Below, piece by piece: positions 15,716 to 24,423 of a DNA stretch of 40,290 nt (position 1 is its first letter; each line of letters begins with the position of its first letter). This DNA is from an uncultured Ruminococcus sp. Its GTDB lineage: Bacteria; Bacillota; Clostridia; Oscillospirales; CAG-272. The DNA lies in contig CADBSB010000006.1 of assembly GCA_902797235.1 (NCBI GenBank), positions 1 through 40,290 on the forward strand, read 5' to 3'. The translations under genes and the position numbers were made by a program. The notes beneath the pieces are model-generated. The model searched no databases and had not been told where the DNA came from. It saw only the letters and a program-made list of their open reading frames with translations.

Positions 15716-17404
15716 ATGACGAAAAAGAAAAAAACGGAGGCGTCGGGCAAGCTGAAGGTAGCCATGCTCGGCGGCCTTTATGAGATAGGAAAGAATCTGG
15801 CGGTCATCGAATATGAGGGAGAGATACTCGTTGTGGATTGCGGTCTCGGTTTCCCGGACGACGATATGCTCGGTATCGACCTCGTAATACCCGACGTCAC
15901 GTACCTTAAAGAAAACGAGGATAAGATAAAGGGCATAGTTCTGACGCACGGACACGAGGACCATATAGGCGCGCTCCCGTACGTTTTGCAGCAGATAAGC
16001 CCGCCCGTTTACGGCACGCCGCTTACGATAGGTATTTTGCGCGGCAAGCTTGAGGAGCGGACGTACGAGACAGAGCCCGACCTTAACGTAGTGCGCGCCG
16101 GACAGAAGATAAAGCTCGGCTGCTTTGAGGTCGAGTTCATAAACGTTAACCATTCGATACCGGACGCGGTGTGCCTTGCGATAAACACGCCCCTCGGCAT
16201 GATAATCCATTCGGGCGACTTCAAAATCGATCTGACGCCGGTCGACAGCCCGATGATAGACCTGCCGCGCATAGGCGAGCTCGGAAACGAGGGAGTTCTG
16301 CTTCTGATGTGCGAATCCACTAACGCGGAGCGCCCGGGTTATACTCCGTCCGAGCGTCTTGTCGGCGCGTCGCTCGATTCCATATTTTTCAGAAACGCGG
16401 ACAAGCGCATAACGATAGCGACGTTTTCGTCAAACGTACACAGAGTTCAGCAGATAATAAACACGTCCGAAAAGTACGGCAGAAAGGTCGTCATAAACGG
16501 CAGAAGCATGCAGAATATCGTGTCCTGCGCCATGGAGCTCGGATATATGCACGCCGCCGAGGGCACGCTTATCGATATACTCGATATTAAAAAATACAAC
16601 CCGGAGCAGTTAACGATAGTCTGCACGGGCAGCCAGGGCGAGCCGATGTCCTCGCTTTACAGGATGGCGTTTTCGGAGCACAGCAGGATAGAGCTTTCGC
16701 CGAAGGACGTCGTCGTAATCAGCGCGAACGCCATACCGGGCAACGAAAAGCTTGTCAACAATATAATAAACGAGCTGTTCAGAAAAGGCGTCAACGTCAT
16801 ATACGACGCGATAGTGTCGGACGTTCACGTTTCCGGCCACGCGTGCCAGGAGGAGCTCAAAACCATGCACGCGCTGACTAAGCCGAAATACTTTATGCCT
16901 ATACACGGCGAGTACAAGCATCTTGCCACGCACAAGAATCTGGCTCTGTTTTTGGGTGAAAAGCCGGAAAACATATTTATATCCGAGGTCGGACGCGTGC
17001 TTGAAATAGACAGCGAGGGCGCACGCTTCAACGGCACGGTGCCGTCCGGCAAGGTGCTTGTCGACGGTTACGGCGTGGGCGACGTCGGCGGCATAGTTCT
17101 GCGCGACAGGCGCCATCTGTCGCAGGACGGCATAATAGTCGTCTGCGCGTCCGTTTCAACGGAATCGGGGCTTTTGCTGTCGGGACCCGAGATATACTCC
17201 CGCGGCTTCGTCTACGTGCGAGAATCCGAGGATATGATGGACGATCTGCGCGAGCTGACGGCAGGGATAATTGAGGAATTCTACGACAACGCGGATAACG
17301 ACTACGCGGCGATGAAAACACGCATAAAGGATGAGACAGCGAAATATATCAGTATAAAAACGAAGCGCAAACCGATGATACTGCCGATAATTATGGAGAT
17401 ATGA
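15716..17404 (+). CDS. rnj: ribonuclease J
   Basis: RNase J is a metallo-beta-lactamase/beta-CASP nuclease with endo- and 5' exoribonuclease activity in mRNA decay and RNA processing. The 562 residues carry the metal motif HGHEDH at 78-83, NVNHSIPD, HSGDFKID, the beta-CASP blocks FSSNVHRVQQ and CTGSQGEP, HVSGHA, and the C-terminal domain (LVDGYGVGDVGG onwards). The length is typical (RNase J1 has 555). I choose the ATG at 15716 because GAGGT lies 7 nt before it; an ATG at 15689 has no such site. It is first in an operon, and its TGA overlaps the next ATG. Confidence 0.96.
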   Translation: MTKKKKTEASGKLKVAMLGGLYEIGKNLAVIEYEGEILVVDCGLGFPDDDMLGIDLVIPDVTYLKENEDKIKGIVLTHGHEDHIGALPYVLQQISPPVYGTPLTIGILRGKLEERTYETEPDLNVVRAGQKIKLGCFEVEFINVNHSIPDAVCLAINTPLGMIIHSGDFKIDLTPVDSPMIDLPRIGELGNEGVLLLMCESTNAERPGYTPSERLVGASLDSIFFRNADKRITIATFSSNVHRVQQIINTSEKYGRKVVINGRSMQNIVSCAMELGYMHAAEGTLIDILDIKKYNPEQLTIVCTGSQGEPMSSLYRMAFSEHSRIELSPKDVVVISANAIPGNEKLVNNIINELFRKGVNVIYDAIVSDVHVSGHACQEELKTMHALTKPKYFMPIHGEYKHLATHKNLALFLGEKPENIFISEVGRVLEIDSEGARFNGTVPSGKVLVDGYGVGDVGGIVLRDRRHLSQDGIIVVCASVSTESGLLLSGPEIYSRGFVYVRESEDMMDDLRELTAGIIEEFYDNADNDYAAMKTRIKDETAKYISIKTKRKPMILPIIMEI

Positions 17405-18732
17405 AAAGATTTTTATCGCTTTTGATACTGCTTTTGCTCGCCCTATCCGCTTGCGTATCGCCCGCCGATATGCGGGAAACGACGACGTGCGCGACAACCG
17501 AAACGCGTGCGGAAACAGAGACGGACGTAATAACAAGCAACGCGGCGACGGAAGAGCAGACGACGGCGGAGCGGACGGAGGACACGACGCAAAGCCCGCC
17601 CGAAAAAACGGAGAAGCCGACTGTAAATGGGTATATACTGATCGAGCCGGGCGTCGCCATGATATACGGCTCGTGCGCAAAGGATTCCGAAATAAAATTA
17701 AAATCCGATATTGAAGAGTTTACCGCGCACTCTGACGGGGAATATTTCGCCGTCGCGGCTGCTCTTAACGAAAAGGGCAAGACCGAGATAACGCTCGCCG
17801 CAAAAGCGGACGGGGCAAAAGAGAGCGACACCGTTTCCTTAAGCGTGAAAAACAACAAAAACGCAAGCAAATCAAACGTTACCGTAACGCTCGGCTCACG
17901 CGTTACAGAAAAGAAGGTTTTACCAGATATATACGGTACGAACGTGATGTCGGACGACGAGATAAAGGCCCTGAAAAAAAACGTGCAGTACAGGATAAGG
18001 ACTGCGAAAAAACGCGCCGGCAAGGACGTAAAGACAGTTTATATAATAGTCCCCGATCCGTTAACGGTCTATTCCGAGGAGCTGACGGAGGAGATGAATG
18101 ACAGTATAGTATCGAAAAACGCGAGGATGAAACAGGTGGTCGACGTCCTGTCAAAGATCGACGGCGCGACGGTGATAGACTTGACGGAGGCGCTGATCGA
18201 AAACAAGGATAAAGGCAAGCTGTATTACAAGCTTGACAGCCACTGGACGGAGCTCGGCGCGTTTTACGGTTATCAGACGGTCATGAAAACGCTCGGGCTG
18301 CCGTATCACGAATTGTCCGATTATTCCGTTGATTATATAGACATAGACGACACGGATATGAACGTGTATTCCGGCGTGGGATTGGGTGAAATGTACGAGT
18401 CCGCGCCTTATCTGACCGCGAAATTCAAGGAAAAAACGCCTTACGGCAAAAATAAAGAGGACACCGCGAGGATCTGGAGCTTTGTAAACGAGTTTTTCAG
18501 CGGCAGACAGTCAAGGACGGATATCGATGAAGACGGGCCGACGGCGATGTTTTTGTTCGATTCATACGGGCTGAATATCATACCGTACCTTGCAGAGCAT
18601 TTCAAAACGTTCGTAACGCAGCCTATATGGAGCTACAGCGTCGATTACTCGCTCGTATCGGAGATTGAGCCCGATTACATAATAGAGCTTTTGGCGGAAA
18701 GAGATTTAAACGAGCTTCTGACGGGAACGTGA
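17401..18732 (+). CDS. DHHW/AlgX-like SGNH-family lipoprotein
   Basis: The 443-residue product has a lipoprotein signal (MKRFLSLLILLLLALSAC, lipidated Cys18), a Thr/Glu-rich linker to about residue 75, a beta-rich domain at about 76-165 and a C-terminal SGNH-like domain. The diagnostic YYKLDSHWTELGAFYGYQ near residue 275 is the DHHW/AlgX motif; in AlgX-type proteins this Asp-His pair supports O-acetyl transfer to polysaccharides. FLFDSYGLNIIPYL near residue 385 would supply the nucleophile Ser. Acetyl transfer to or from an envelope glycan is a family-based inference; no membrane O-acyltransferase partner is in the window. It overlaps rnj by 4 nt (ATGA). Confidence 0.75.
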   Translation: MKRFLSLLILLLLALSACVSPADMRETTTCATTETRAETETDVITSNAATEEQTTAERTEDTTQSPPEKTEKPTVNGYILIEPGVAMIYGSCAKDSEIKLKSDIEEFTAHSDGEYFAVAAALNEKGKTEITLAAKADGAKESDTVSLSVKNNKNASKSNVTVTLGSRVTEKKVLPDIYGTNVMSDDEIKALKKNVQYRIRTAKKRAGKDVKTVYIIVPDPLTVYSEELTEEMNDSIVSKNARMKQVVDVLSKIDGATVIDLTEALIENKDKGKLYYKLDSHWTELGAFYGYQTVMKTLGLPYHELSDYSVDYIDIDDTDMNVYSGVGLGEMYESAPYLTAKFKEKTPYGKNKEDTARIWSFVNEFFSGRQSRTDIDEDGPTAMFLFDSYGLNIIPYLAEHFKTFVTQPIWSYSVDYSLVSEIEPDYIIELLAERDLNELLTGT

Positions 18733-18740
18733 GGAAAATT

Positions 18741-19157
18741 ATGGATAAAAACGCATATATTCAGGGGCTGTTTGATATGGCGTCGTCCGTCTCCGTATGG
18801 ATGGGCCCGTCGTATTCGAGAACGTACCTGTTTGATAACGACAGCTTTGAAAAAGAGCTGAAAGAAAGCTTTAAGCTGAGTACCGAAATGTTTTCATATT
18901 CCGGGCTTTCTTTCGGTGATTTGATATATCAGCTTTTCGGATATGAAAACGAAGGCGGTAAAAAAGTATCGGAAAGCCTTATTTACCACGTAAAAAAAGA
19001 GCTCGGCGAGCCGGAGCGCGCCGATGTTATAGATGAAGAATATATTGAAATATTGGAAAAAAGAAGCAGTCCGTTCCCGTTCACGTGCGTCGAAGAAGCG
19101 GCGGTCGTGAGGTTTGAAAAATATACCCTTTTGCTCGTAGTCGGAAATAACGAATAA
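18741..19157 (+). CDS. small acidic cytosolic protein of unknown function
   Basis: The 138-residue product has no signal or membrane segment, many acidic residues, and a mixed alpha/beta pattern. I recognise no family. I use the ATG at 18741 with AGGA five bases upstream; a GTG at 18729 overlapping the preceding stop is the alternative and would add four residues. It is the third gene of the rnj operon, followed directly by a strong terminator. Confidence 0.65.
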   Translation: MDKNAYIQGLFDMASSVSVWMGPSYSRTYLFDNDSFEKELKESFKLSTEMFSYSGLSFGDLIYQLFGYENEGGKKVSESLIYHVKKELGEPERADVIDEEYIEILEKRSSPFPFTCVEEAAVVRFEKYTLLLVVGNNE

Positions 19158-19166
19158 AAATAATAG

Positions 19167-19222
19167 GCGCGCGGGTGGCAGGGGGGGGACACCCGCGCGC
19201 GCGGCATGCGCCGCATTTTTTT
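19167..19222. terminator. double-hairpin terminator between convergent genes
   Basis: A GC-rich 11-bp stem GCGCGCGGGTG/CACCCGCGCGC encloses a loop with G8 (19181-19188). GCGGC-ATGC-GCCGC and a T7 tract (19216-19222) follow. It ends the rnj operon on plus and lies beside the tmcAL stop on minus. Confidence 0.8.
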
Positions 19223-20339
19223 ATTTCATTATAAACGGCGTGTATTTTAAAAAGTACGCCCCGTCTTTTACGGTTTTCGTGCAGAAGCAAAACAGACCGT
19301 CGGATAAGCATTGAAGCTCGAATTGTTTTTTTGATATATCGGACAGTTTTGATTTATCCGCGGGCTTTGTTATTATATCTATGGTTTTCGTTTTTCTTAT
19401 ACCGGACAGATATGAAAGACCTGCGGCGTCCGCGGCGAGCAGCTGCGTGAACGCCGGTTTTTGTTTTAAGCACGCCTGATCTATTCCGAAACAGGAGTAC
19501 AGCGCGGCTCTTTTTATTCTCGCGTTCGTGAACTGCGAGGACGAGGCGATAGTCACAAGCGCGTCAAAGCCGTCCGCGATCAAAGCCGCTTTTGATATGC
19601 GCGATATGAGCCCGTTTTCACCGTCCGCGGCGCGCTTGTACGGGCTTGCGCGCAGGTGCGACAAAATTATCCGCTCCGCGTATTTTATATCGGCGGGGAA
19701 TTCCGCCTTTGACAAGACCTCTTTCGCGTAGCCCGGTATAAGATCGAGCGGCGCGTCTGAGGCTTTTATTTCGGTGGACGAGCAAAAGCCGCTTTTCCGC
19801 TTTATCGGCGCGATAATGAGGCCGGGGCAGAGCTTTTTCGCCGCTTTTATGTATTCAACACCTAAAATATCGTTCGGGCTTGAAAATATCTCGCCGTCAC
19901 CGTATAGCAGACTGCGCGCCTCGGCGTACGGCTTTTTCGTTTGCTTTATATAATCTTTAATTTTGTTTTGAAATTCTTTCGACGATACGGCGTCCGCGGC
20001 GGCGGTAAGTCTTTTCAGATCCGCGCATTCGGAGCCGAAAACGAGCGTATCGCCCTTTTTGTATATCCCCGAAATAACGGACAAAGCGCCCTCGGAGAAG
20101 CGCTCGGCGCTCGACATACACCACGGGAACGGTAAAGACAGCACAAGGTCCGCGCCGCCTTTTACGGCGCATTCGGCGCGCAAAAACTTATCCGCGCAGG
20201 CCGGCTTTCCGCGCTGGACGAAATTCCCGCTCATAACGCAAACGACCGGCTCGCCCGGACGCGTTTTCTTCGCCCCGGATATGATATATTCATGCCCGTA
20301 ATGGAACGGGTCGAACTCGCAGACTATAAAAACAGCCAT
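19221..20339 (-). CDS. tmcAL: tRNA(Met) cytidine acetate ligase (TmcAL/YlbM)
   Basis: TmcAL uses ATP and acetate to make N4-acetylcytidine at the wobble base of elongator tRNA-Met. The 372 residues begin with the nucleotidyltransferase signature CEFDPFHYGHEY (HxGH at residues 13-16), then VMSGNFVQRGKPACADK, RAECAVKGGADLVLSLP and FSSPNDILGVEYIKA, all characteristic of the family. The start at 20339 follows GAGGTG. An extension to 20381 precedes the conserved beta-strand and is not needed. The acetate link is thematically close to the divergent acetate kinase gene, but that may be chance. Confidence 0.93.
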   Translation of the reverse strand: MAVFIVCEFDPFHYGHEYIISGAKKTRPGEPVVCVMSGNFVQRGKPACADKFLRAECAVKGGADLVLSLPFPWCMSSAERFSEGALSVISGIYKKGDTLVFGSECADLKRLTAAADAVSSKEFQNKIKDYIKQTKKPYAEARSLLYGDGEIFSSPNDILGVEYIKAAKKLCPGLIIAPIKRKSGFCSSTEIKASDAPLDLIPGYAKEVLSKAEFPADIKYAERIILSHLRASPYKRAADGENGLISRISKAALIADGFDALVTIASSSQFTNARIKRAALYSCFGIDQACLKQKPAFTQLLAADAAGLSYLSGIRKTKTIDIITKPADKSKLSDISKKQFELQCLSDGLFCFCTKTVKDGAYFLKYTPFIMK

Positions 20340-20398
20340 AAAACACCTCAAAATATCAAAAAAACTCGGATTTAGTCTCACAATTAATAAAATGGTAC

Positions 20399-20427
20399 TT
20401 GATTATCTACAAATTTTGTTGTATATT
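20399..20427 (+). promoter_or_regulatory. sigma-A promoter of ackA
   Basis: TTGATT, 17 nt and TATATT lie about 75 nt upstream of the ATG at 20500, in an AT-rich region. Confidence 0.6.
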
Positions 20428-20499
20428 CATTATATATGCTTTTATTTAAAAATGCAATAGAAAATCCGAAATATTTAAAAAAGACAGGAGAAACATCAA

Positions 20500-21738
20500 A
20501 TGAACGTACTTGTTGTAAACGCGGGCTCCTCGAGCCTTAAGTATCAGCTGTTCGACACGGAAGCCGACAAGGTCTTGGCAAAAGGTATATGCGAGCGCAT
20601 AGGCACACAGACGCCGAAGGGCGTCGGCGCCGAGGGCAAGATCGAACACAGAAAAGGCGACAGCCCCAAGATAGTCAAAGAGATACCGATGGAAAACCAC
20701 GCCGTGGCGACCAAAATACTCGTCGACACGCTGACAGATCCCGAGATAGGCGTTATAAAGGATATGAGCGAGATAGAGGCGGTCGGCCACCGCATAGTTC
20801 ACGGCGGTCCGTACTTCTACGAGAGCGTTCTTATCACGGACGACGTTATAGAGAAGCTTGAAAAATGCGTTGACTTCGCTCCGCTTCACACCGTTCCGCA
20901 CCTTATGGGCATAAAAGGCTGCACCGCCGTTATGCCGAACGTTCCGCAGGTACTCGTATTCGATACCGCTTTCCATCAGACCATGCCCGAGGAAGCCTAC
21001 ACCTATCCGCTTCCTTATGAGCTCTGCGAAAAATACAAGATCCGCCGTTACGGCGCGCACGGCACCTCCCACCGCTTCGTCTCAGGCGAGATGATAAAGA
21101 TAATGGGCGGCAAGGCCGAGGGTACGAAGATAGTCACCTGCCACCTGGGCAACGGCTCCTCCATATCCGCCGTAAAGGACGGCAAGGTCCTTGACACGAG
21201 CATGGGCTTAACGCCTCTTGACGGTATAATGATGGGTACGCGCTGCGGCGCCATCGACCCCGCCATCGTTCCGTTCGTAATGGAGCGCGAGGGCTATACT
21301 CCCGCCGAAATGAACGAGATAATGAACAAGAAGAGCGGTTTCTTAGGCGTTTCCGGTCTTTCCTCCGACAGCCGCGACATTGAAAAGGCGGCGGCCGAGG
21401 GCAACCCGAGAGCACAGCTCGTAACAAAGATCACCGCGTATCAGATAAAGAAATTCATCGGCGCCTACACCGCCGCCATGGACGGTATCGACGCGCTCGT
21501 ATTCACCGCGGGTCTCGGCGAGAACAACCCCGAGCTTCGTTCCAGAGTTTGCGCCGGCCTTACGTTCCTCGGCATAAAGATAGACGAGGAGCTGAACGCC
21601 GTATCGCACCACCAGCCGAACATCGTAAAGCTCTCGACCGACGAATCGAAAGTCCTCGTATACCTCATCCCGACGAACGAGGAAAAGGTAATAGCGCAGG
21701 ATACCGAGCGTCTTGCAAGAGAATACTTGAAAAAATAA
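20500..21738 (+). CDS. ackA: acetate kinase
   Basis: Acetate kinase makes ATP and acetate from acetyl phosphate and ADP, the energy-yielding end of acetate fermentation. The 412 residues contain NAGSSSLKYQLFD at the N-terminus, VGHRIVHGG, DTAFHQTMP, YGAHGTSH, HLGNGSS, DTSMGLTPLDG with MMGTRCG, and FTAGLGENNP. The length is usual (about 400). AGGAG is well placed. The partner phosphotransacetylase gene is not adjacent, unlike the common pta-ackA pair. Codons look more GC-rich and uniform than in its neighbours, which fits high expression. Confidence 0.97.
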   Translation: MNVLVVNAGSSSLKYQLFDTEADKVLAKGICERIGTQTPKGVGAEGKIEHRKGDSPKIVKEIPMENHAVATKILVDTLTDPEIGVIKDMSEIEAVGHRIVHGGPYFYESVLITDDVIEKLEKCVDFAPLHTVPHLMGIKGCTAVMPNVPQVLVFDTAFHQTMPEEAYTYPLPYELCEKYKIRRYGAHGTSHRFVSGEMIKIMGGKAEGTKIVTCHLGNGSSISAVKDGKVLDTSMGLTPLDGIMMGTRCGAIDPAIVPFVMEREGYTPAEMNEIMNKKSGFLGVSGLSSDSRDIEKAAAEGNPRAQLVTKITAYQIKKFIGAYTAAMDGIDALVFTAGLGENNPELRSRVCAGLTFLGIKIDEELNAVSHHQPNIVKLSTDESKVLVYLIPTNEEKVIAQDTERLAREYLKK

Positions 21739-21768
21739 TTGACAAATCAGAAAAAATCCTCATATCAT
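21739..21768 (+). promoter_or_regulatory. sigma-A promoter superimposed on the ackA terminator
   Basis: A perfect TTGACA starts immediately after the ackA stop, then 18 nt and TATCAT. The -10 lies in the upstream half of the terminator hairpin and the predicted start is near 21775, so its transcript cannot form that hairpin. Confidence 0.5.
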
Positions 21769-21797
21769 ACAACAGTATGACATGGGGGTTTTTGTTT
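21752..21797 (+). terminator. ackA terminator, overlapping the next gene's start
   Basis: A 12-bp stem (21752-21763 with 21782-21793, two G-U pairs) is topped by a second stem CATAC-AACA-GTATG and ends in T5, G and T4. Its right arm contains the ATG of the next gene. Confidence 0.8.
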
Positions 21798-22852
21798 TGA
21801 ATAAAGAAAAATATTTTGCCGCCATAAACTCGGGCTCCGGGTTTATAAGCTATTTTGACAGGATATTCAATACCGCCGCCGCGTCGCGGCTGTACGTGAT
21901 AAAAAGCGGGCCGGGAACGGGAAAATCAAGCATGATGAAGCGTATAGCGGAGGCAGCGGAGAAGGCGGGAAATAAGGTAGTATATTTCTATTGTTCGTCC
22001 GACCCGTGCTCGCTTGACGGCATACTTATACCGTCCTTGTCCGCAGGCGTTCTGGACGGTACCGCGCCGCATGCGACGGATCCGAAATATCCGGGCGCGG
22101 CAGACGTTTTGCTTGACTTTTATCCGTACCTTGACGATAAAAAGCTTGCGGAACACAAAGCGGAGATAATCGCGCTGACGGACAAAAACAGAGCGCTGCA
22201 CAAAAAATCTTCGTCTTACAGACGGTACGCGGCGCTCGCCGCGAGGGAGGCGCTTGATGCCGTGCGCGAATGCGTCGATACGGATAAGCTGAACTGTGCC
22301 GTAAAGAGAGCCGCGGGAGCGGTCAAGGCGGAAAAGGGCAGAGCGGAGCACAGGCAGATCTCCGCATTCTCCTCGCGCGGCCGCGTGAGATTCGACACCT
22401 ATGAGCAGTCGTCACACAAAATAAACGCCGTCTGTGACGAGCACGGCTCCGCCTGCCTTTTCATGAATTCGCTCAGGGCGGAGCTTATAAAAAAAGAGAC
22501 CGCGTTTTATTACAGTACCGATACGCTGTTGCCCGAAAACTGCGAGGCGATATTTTTGCCCGACGCAAAAGAATGCTTTGTGATAACCGGCAAGGCCGCC
22601 GATACGGACAGAGGCGATTACACAAAGGTAATAAATATGAAGCGGTTTATAAAGCCGGACGCGTACAAAGCCGCACGCGGCAGGATAAGGCTTTGCGAGA
22701 AAACGAAAAAAGCGCTCGACGACGAGGCGCTGAAAATAATAACCGCCGCGGGTGAGACCCACGACGAGCTTGAAAAATATTACATATCCGCGACGGATTT
22801 CGACGGCGTCAGAGCGGAGACGGACATGGTGATAGAAAAACTAAATATATAA
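21782..22852 (+). CDS. P-loop ATPase of the PRK06851 family
   Basis: The 356-residue cytosolic protein has a Walker A GPGTGKSS near residue 44, then YFYCSSDPCSLDGILIPSL and DGTAPHATDPKYPGA, which I recognise as the conserved blocks of the PRK06851 family in spore-forming Bacillota. The family's function is not established. Family members often contain two P-loop halves; here only the first half has a clear P-loop. The annotated ATG lies in the ackA terminator stem; TTG at 21797, with GGGGG about 8 nt upstream, is an attractive alternative and would remove five residues. A strong terminator follows. Confidence 0.8.
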   Translation: MGVFVLNKEKYFAAINSGSGFISYFDRIFNTAAASRLYVIKSGPGTGKSSMMKRIAEAAEKAGNKVVYFYCSSDPCSLDGILIPSLSAGVLDGTAPHATDPKYPGAADVLLDFYPYLDDKKLAEHKAEIIALTDKNRALHKKSSSYRRYAALAAREALDAVRECVDTDKLNCAVKRAAGAVKAEKGRAEHRQISAFSSRGRVRFDTYEQSSHKINAVCDEHGSACLFMNSLRAELIKKETAFYYSTDTLLPENCEAIFLPDAKECFVITGKAADTDRGDYTKVINMKRFIKPDAYKAARGRIRLCEKTKKALDDEALKIITAAGETHDELEKYYISATDFDGVRAETDMVIEKLNI

Positions 22853-22871
22853 TTTAAATGCGTAAATAAAA

Positions 22872-22901
22872 CCCCGTCGCTAATCGCGGCGGGGCTTTCT
22901 T
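22872..22901 (+). terminator. terminator of the PRK06851-family gene
   Basis: The stem CCCCGTCGC/GCGGCGGGG (9 bp, one G-U), loop TAATC, is followed by CTTTCTT. Confidence 0.8.
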
Positions 22902-22922
22902 ACGGCAAGTTTAGAGTTTAGA

Positions 22923-22967
22923 TTTTTGCCTTACGGCAAAAAGTTATGAATTCGGCTTACGCCGAAT
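22923..22967 (-). repeat. mini-hairpin array, CATAAC-type linker
   Basis: On the minus strand ATTCGGC-GTAA-GCCGAAT is followed by a CATAAC linker and TTTTTGCC-GTAA-GGCAAAAA. Further along, AACTTGCCGTAAG (complement of 22903-22915) looks like a broken third unit. It lies between convergent genes. Confidence 0.6.
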
Positions 22968-22971
22968 GTTT

Positions 22972-24354
22972 TTAATTTTGAATCAACTCATCTATCATTT
23001 TATTTATGTTTCCCGCGCCCATTATAACGGCGGCGTCGCCTCTTTTGAGGACCGTTTTAAGGTAGGCGGCGACGGCGGAAAGGTCTCCCTTATACGTTCC
23101 GTTTTTCGTGTCCGCCGCGAGCTTTTCGGCGGACATTCCGAGCGTATCCGTTTCACGCGCGGCGTAGATGTCGCAGAAAATGACCTCGTCGCAGTCCTTG
23201 AACGCGTTGACGAACCCGTCGTAGAATTCGGCGGTGCGGGAGTAGGTGTGCGGCTGGAATGCGACGTACAGCCTGCCTTCCGTCTGCTCTCGCGCGATCG
23301 ACAGCGTGGCTTTTATCTCGTCCGGGTGGTGGGCGTAATCGTCGTAAATTTTTGCGCCGTTGCATTTGCCCTTGAATTCAAATCTTCTCGCCACGCCCTC
23401 GAATTTTTCGATGCCCTTTGCCGCCGCTTTTCCGTTCACTCCGAGAAGCACGCAGACGCCGATGCAGCAGAGCGCGTTATACACGTTGTGCAATCCGAAA
23501 ACGCCGAGCTTTATATGCGCGTACTTTTTGCCCTTGTACATCGCGTCGAATTCCGGGGTTTTGCCGTCCATGCGCAGATTTTCGGGGTAAACGTCGGCGG
23601 TTTTTTCCATGCCGCATTTTATCAGCGTTCCCTTATAGCCCTCGATCGCCGCCCTGCAGTTTGACGAATCTATGTTGACTACGGCGTAAGGGGACTGGCT
23701 GATATATTTTTTGAAAGAGCTGATATAATTATCCACGTTTTCAAAATAATCCGCGTGGTCGAAGCCGATATTCAGTACGAGCGCGATCTTCGGGAAGAAC
23801 GAAAGGAACGAATCCGTGTATTCGCACGCCTCAAAAACAAGGCAGTCGTTTTTTCCGTGTCTGTACGCGGAGCCGACGTCCTTCATCACCGCGCCGTTCA
23901 GCACCGTCGGATCGAGCCCCGCGCTTTCAAGCGCCGCGCCGAGCATGGCGGTGGAGGTGGACTTGCCGTGAGTGCCCGCGACGCCTACGGACGTTTTGAA
24001 AAACGTCACCGCGTAACCGAGAAAATCGGCGCGGCGGATGAGCGGAAAACCGTTTCTTTCCGCGTACGCGTATTCCGGGTTGTCGCTGTGTATCGCGGCG
24101 TTGTAGACGAACACCGTGTAGCCCTCGCAGTTCTTTACGTCATGCCCCTCGTAAACGGTTATTCCCCGGGCTTCAAGGGCTGACGTTACGGGCGACAGGG
24201 TCCTGTCCGAGCCGCCGACTTTTTTGACTTTTCCCGCCGCTATTTCGGCAAGGCTCGACATGGAAACACCGCCTATTCCTATGAAATAAACGTTGTTCTC
24301 GCGTGATAACAGTTCGTCGATTTTTTGTGGTGAAAAATAGGTAAATCCTGACAT
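22972..24354 (-). CDS. murC: UDP-N-acetylmuramate--L-alanine ligase
   Basis: MurC adds L-alanine to UDP-MurNAc, the first peptide step of peptidoglycan synthesis. The 460 residues show the Rossmann start VYFIGIGGVSMSSLAEI, the ATP loop GTHGKST at 127-133, NIGFDHADYF, the central GLHNVYNALCCIGV and the C-terminal DDYAHHPDEIKATL and FQPHTYSRT motifs. I place the start at 24354 to give the usual length; the frame is open to 24435, but that stretch is hydrophobic and unlike MurC. Only a distant AGAGGA precedes this ATG. It stands alone, outside a division-cell-wall cluster, divergent from spoVG. Confidence 0.95.
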   Translation of the reverse strand: MSGFTYFSPQKIDELLSRENNVYFIGIGGVSMSSLAEIAAGKVKKVGGSDRTLSPVTSALEARGITVYEGHDVKNCEGYTVFVYNAAIHSDNPEYAYAERNGFPLIRRADFLGYAVTFFKTSVGVAGTHGKSTSTAMLGAALESAGLDPTVLNGAVMKDVGSAYRHGKNDCLVFEACEYTDSFLSFFPKIALVLNIGFDHADYFENVDNYISSFKKYISQSPYAVVNIDSSNCRAAIEGYKGTLIKCGMEKTADVYPENLRMDGKTPEFDAMYKGKKYAHIKLGVFGLHNVYNALCCIGVCVLLGVNGKAAAKGIEKFEGVARRFEFKGKCNGAKIYDDYAHHPDEIKATLSIAREQTEGRLYVAFQPHTYSRTAEFYDGFVNAFKDCDEVIFCDIYAARETDTLGMSAEKLAADTKNGTYKGDLSAVAAYLKTVLKRGDAAVIMGAGNINKMIDELIQN

Positions 24355-24423
24355 AATTAATACAAATCCTCTTAAAAATGAATTGATAATAAACATCGAA
24401 AAAAAATTAACAAACGAGCACAA

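Noticed and set aside
15548-16210. A 220-residue minus-strand frame opposite rnj
   Set aside because: It lies antisense to the conserved metallo-beta-lactamase domain of RNase J and overlaps its promoter; composition is shadow-like.
20446-21072. A 208-residue minus-strand frame opposite ackA
   Set aside because: It is antisense to highly conserved acetate kinase motifs and covers its ribosome-binding site.
22966-23664. A 232-residue plus-strand frame opposite murC
   Set aside because: It is antisense to the conserved C-terminal half of MurC and is rich in Val/Arg/Phe as expected for a complement frame.
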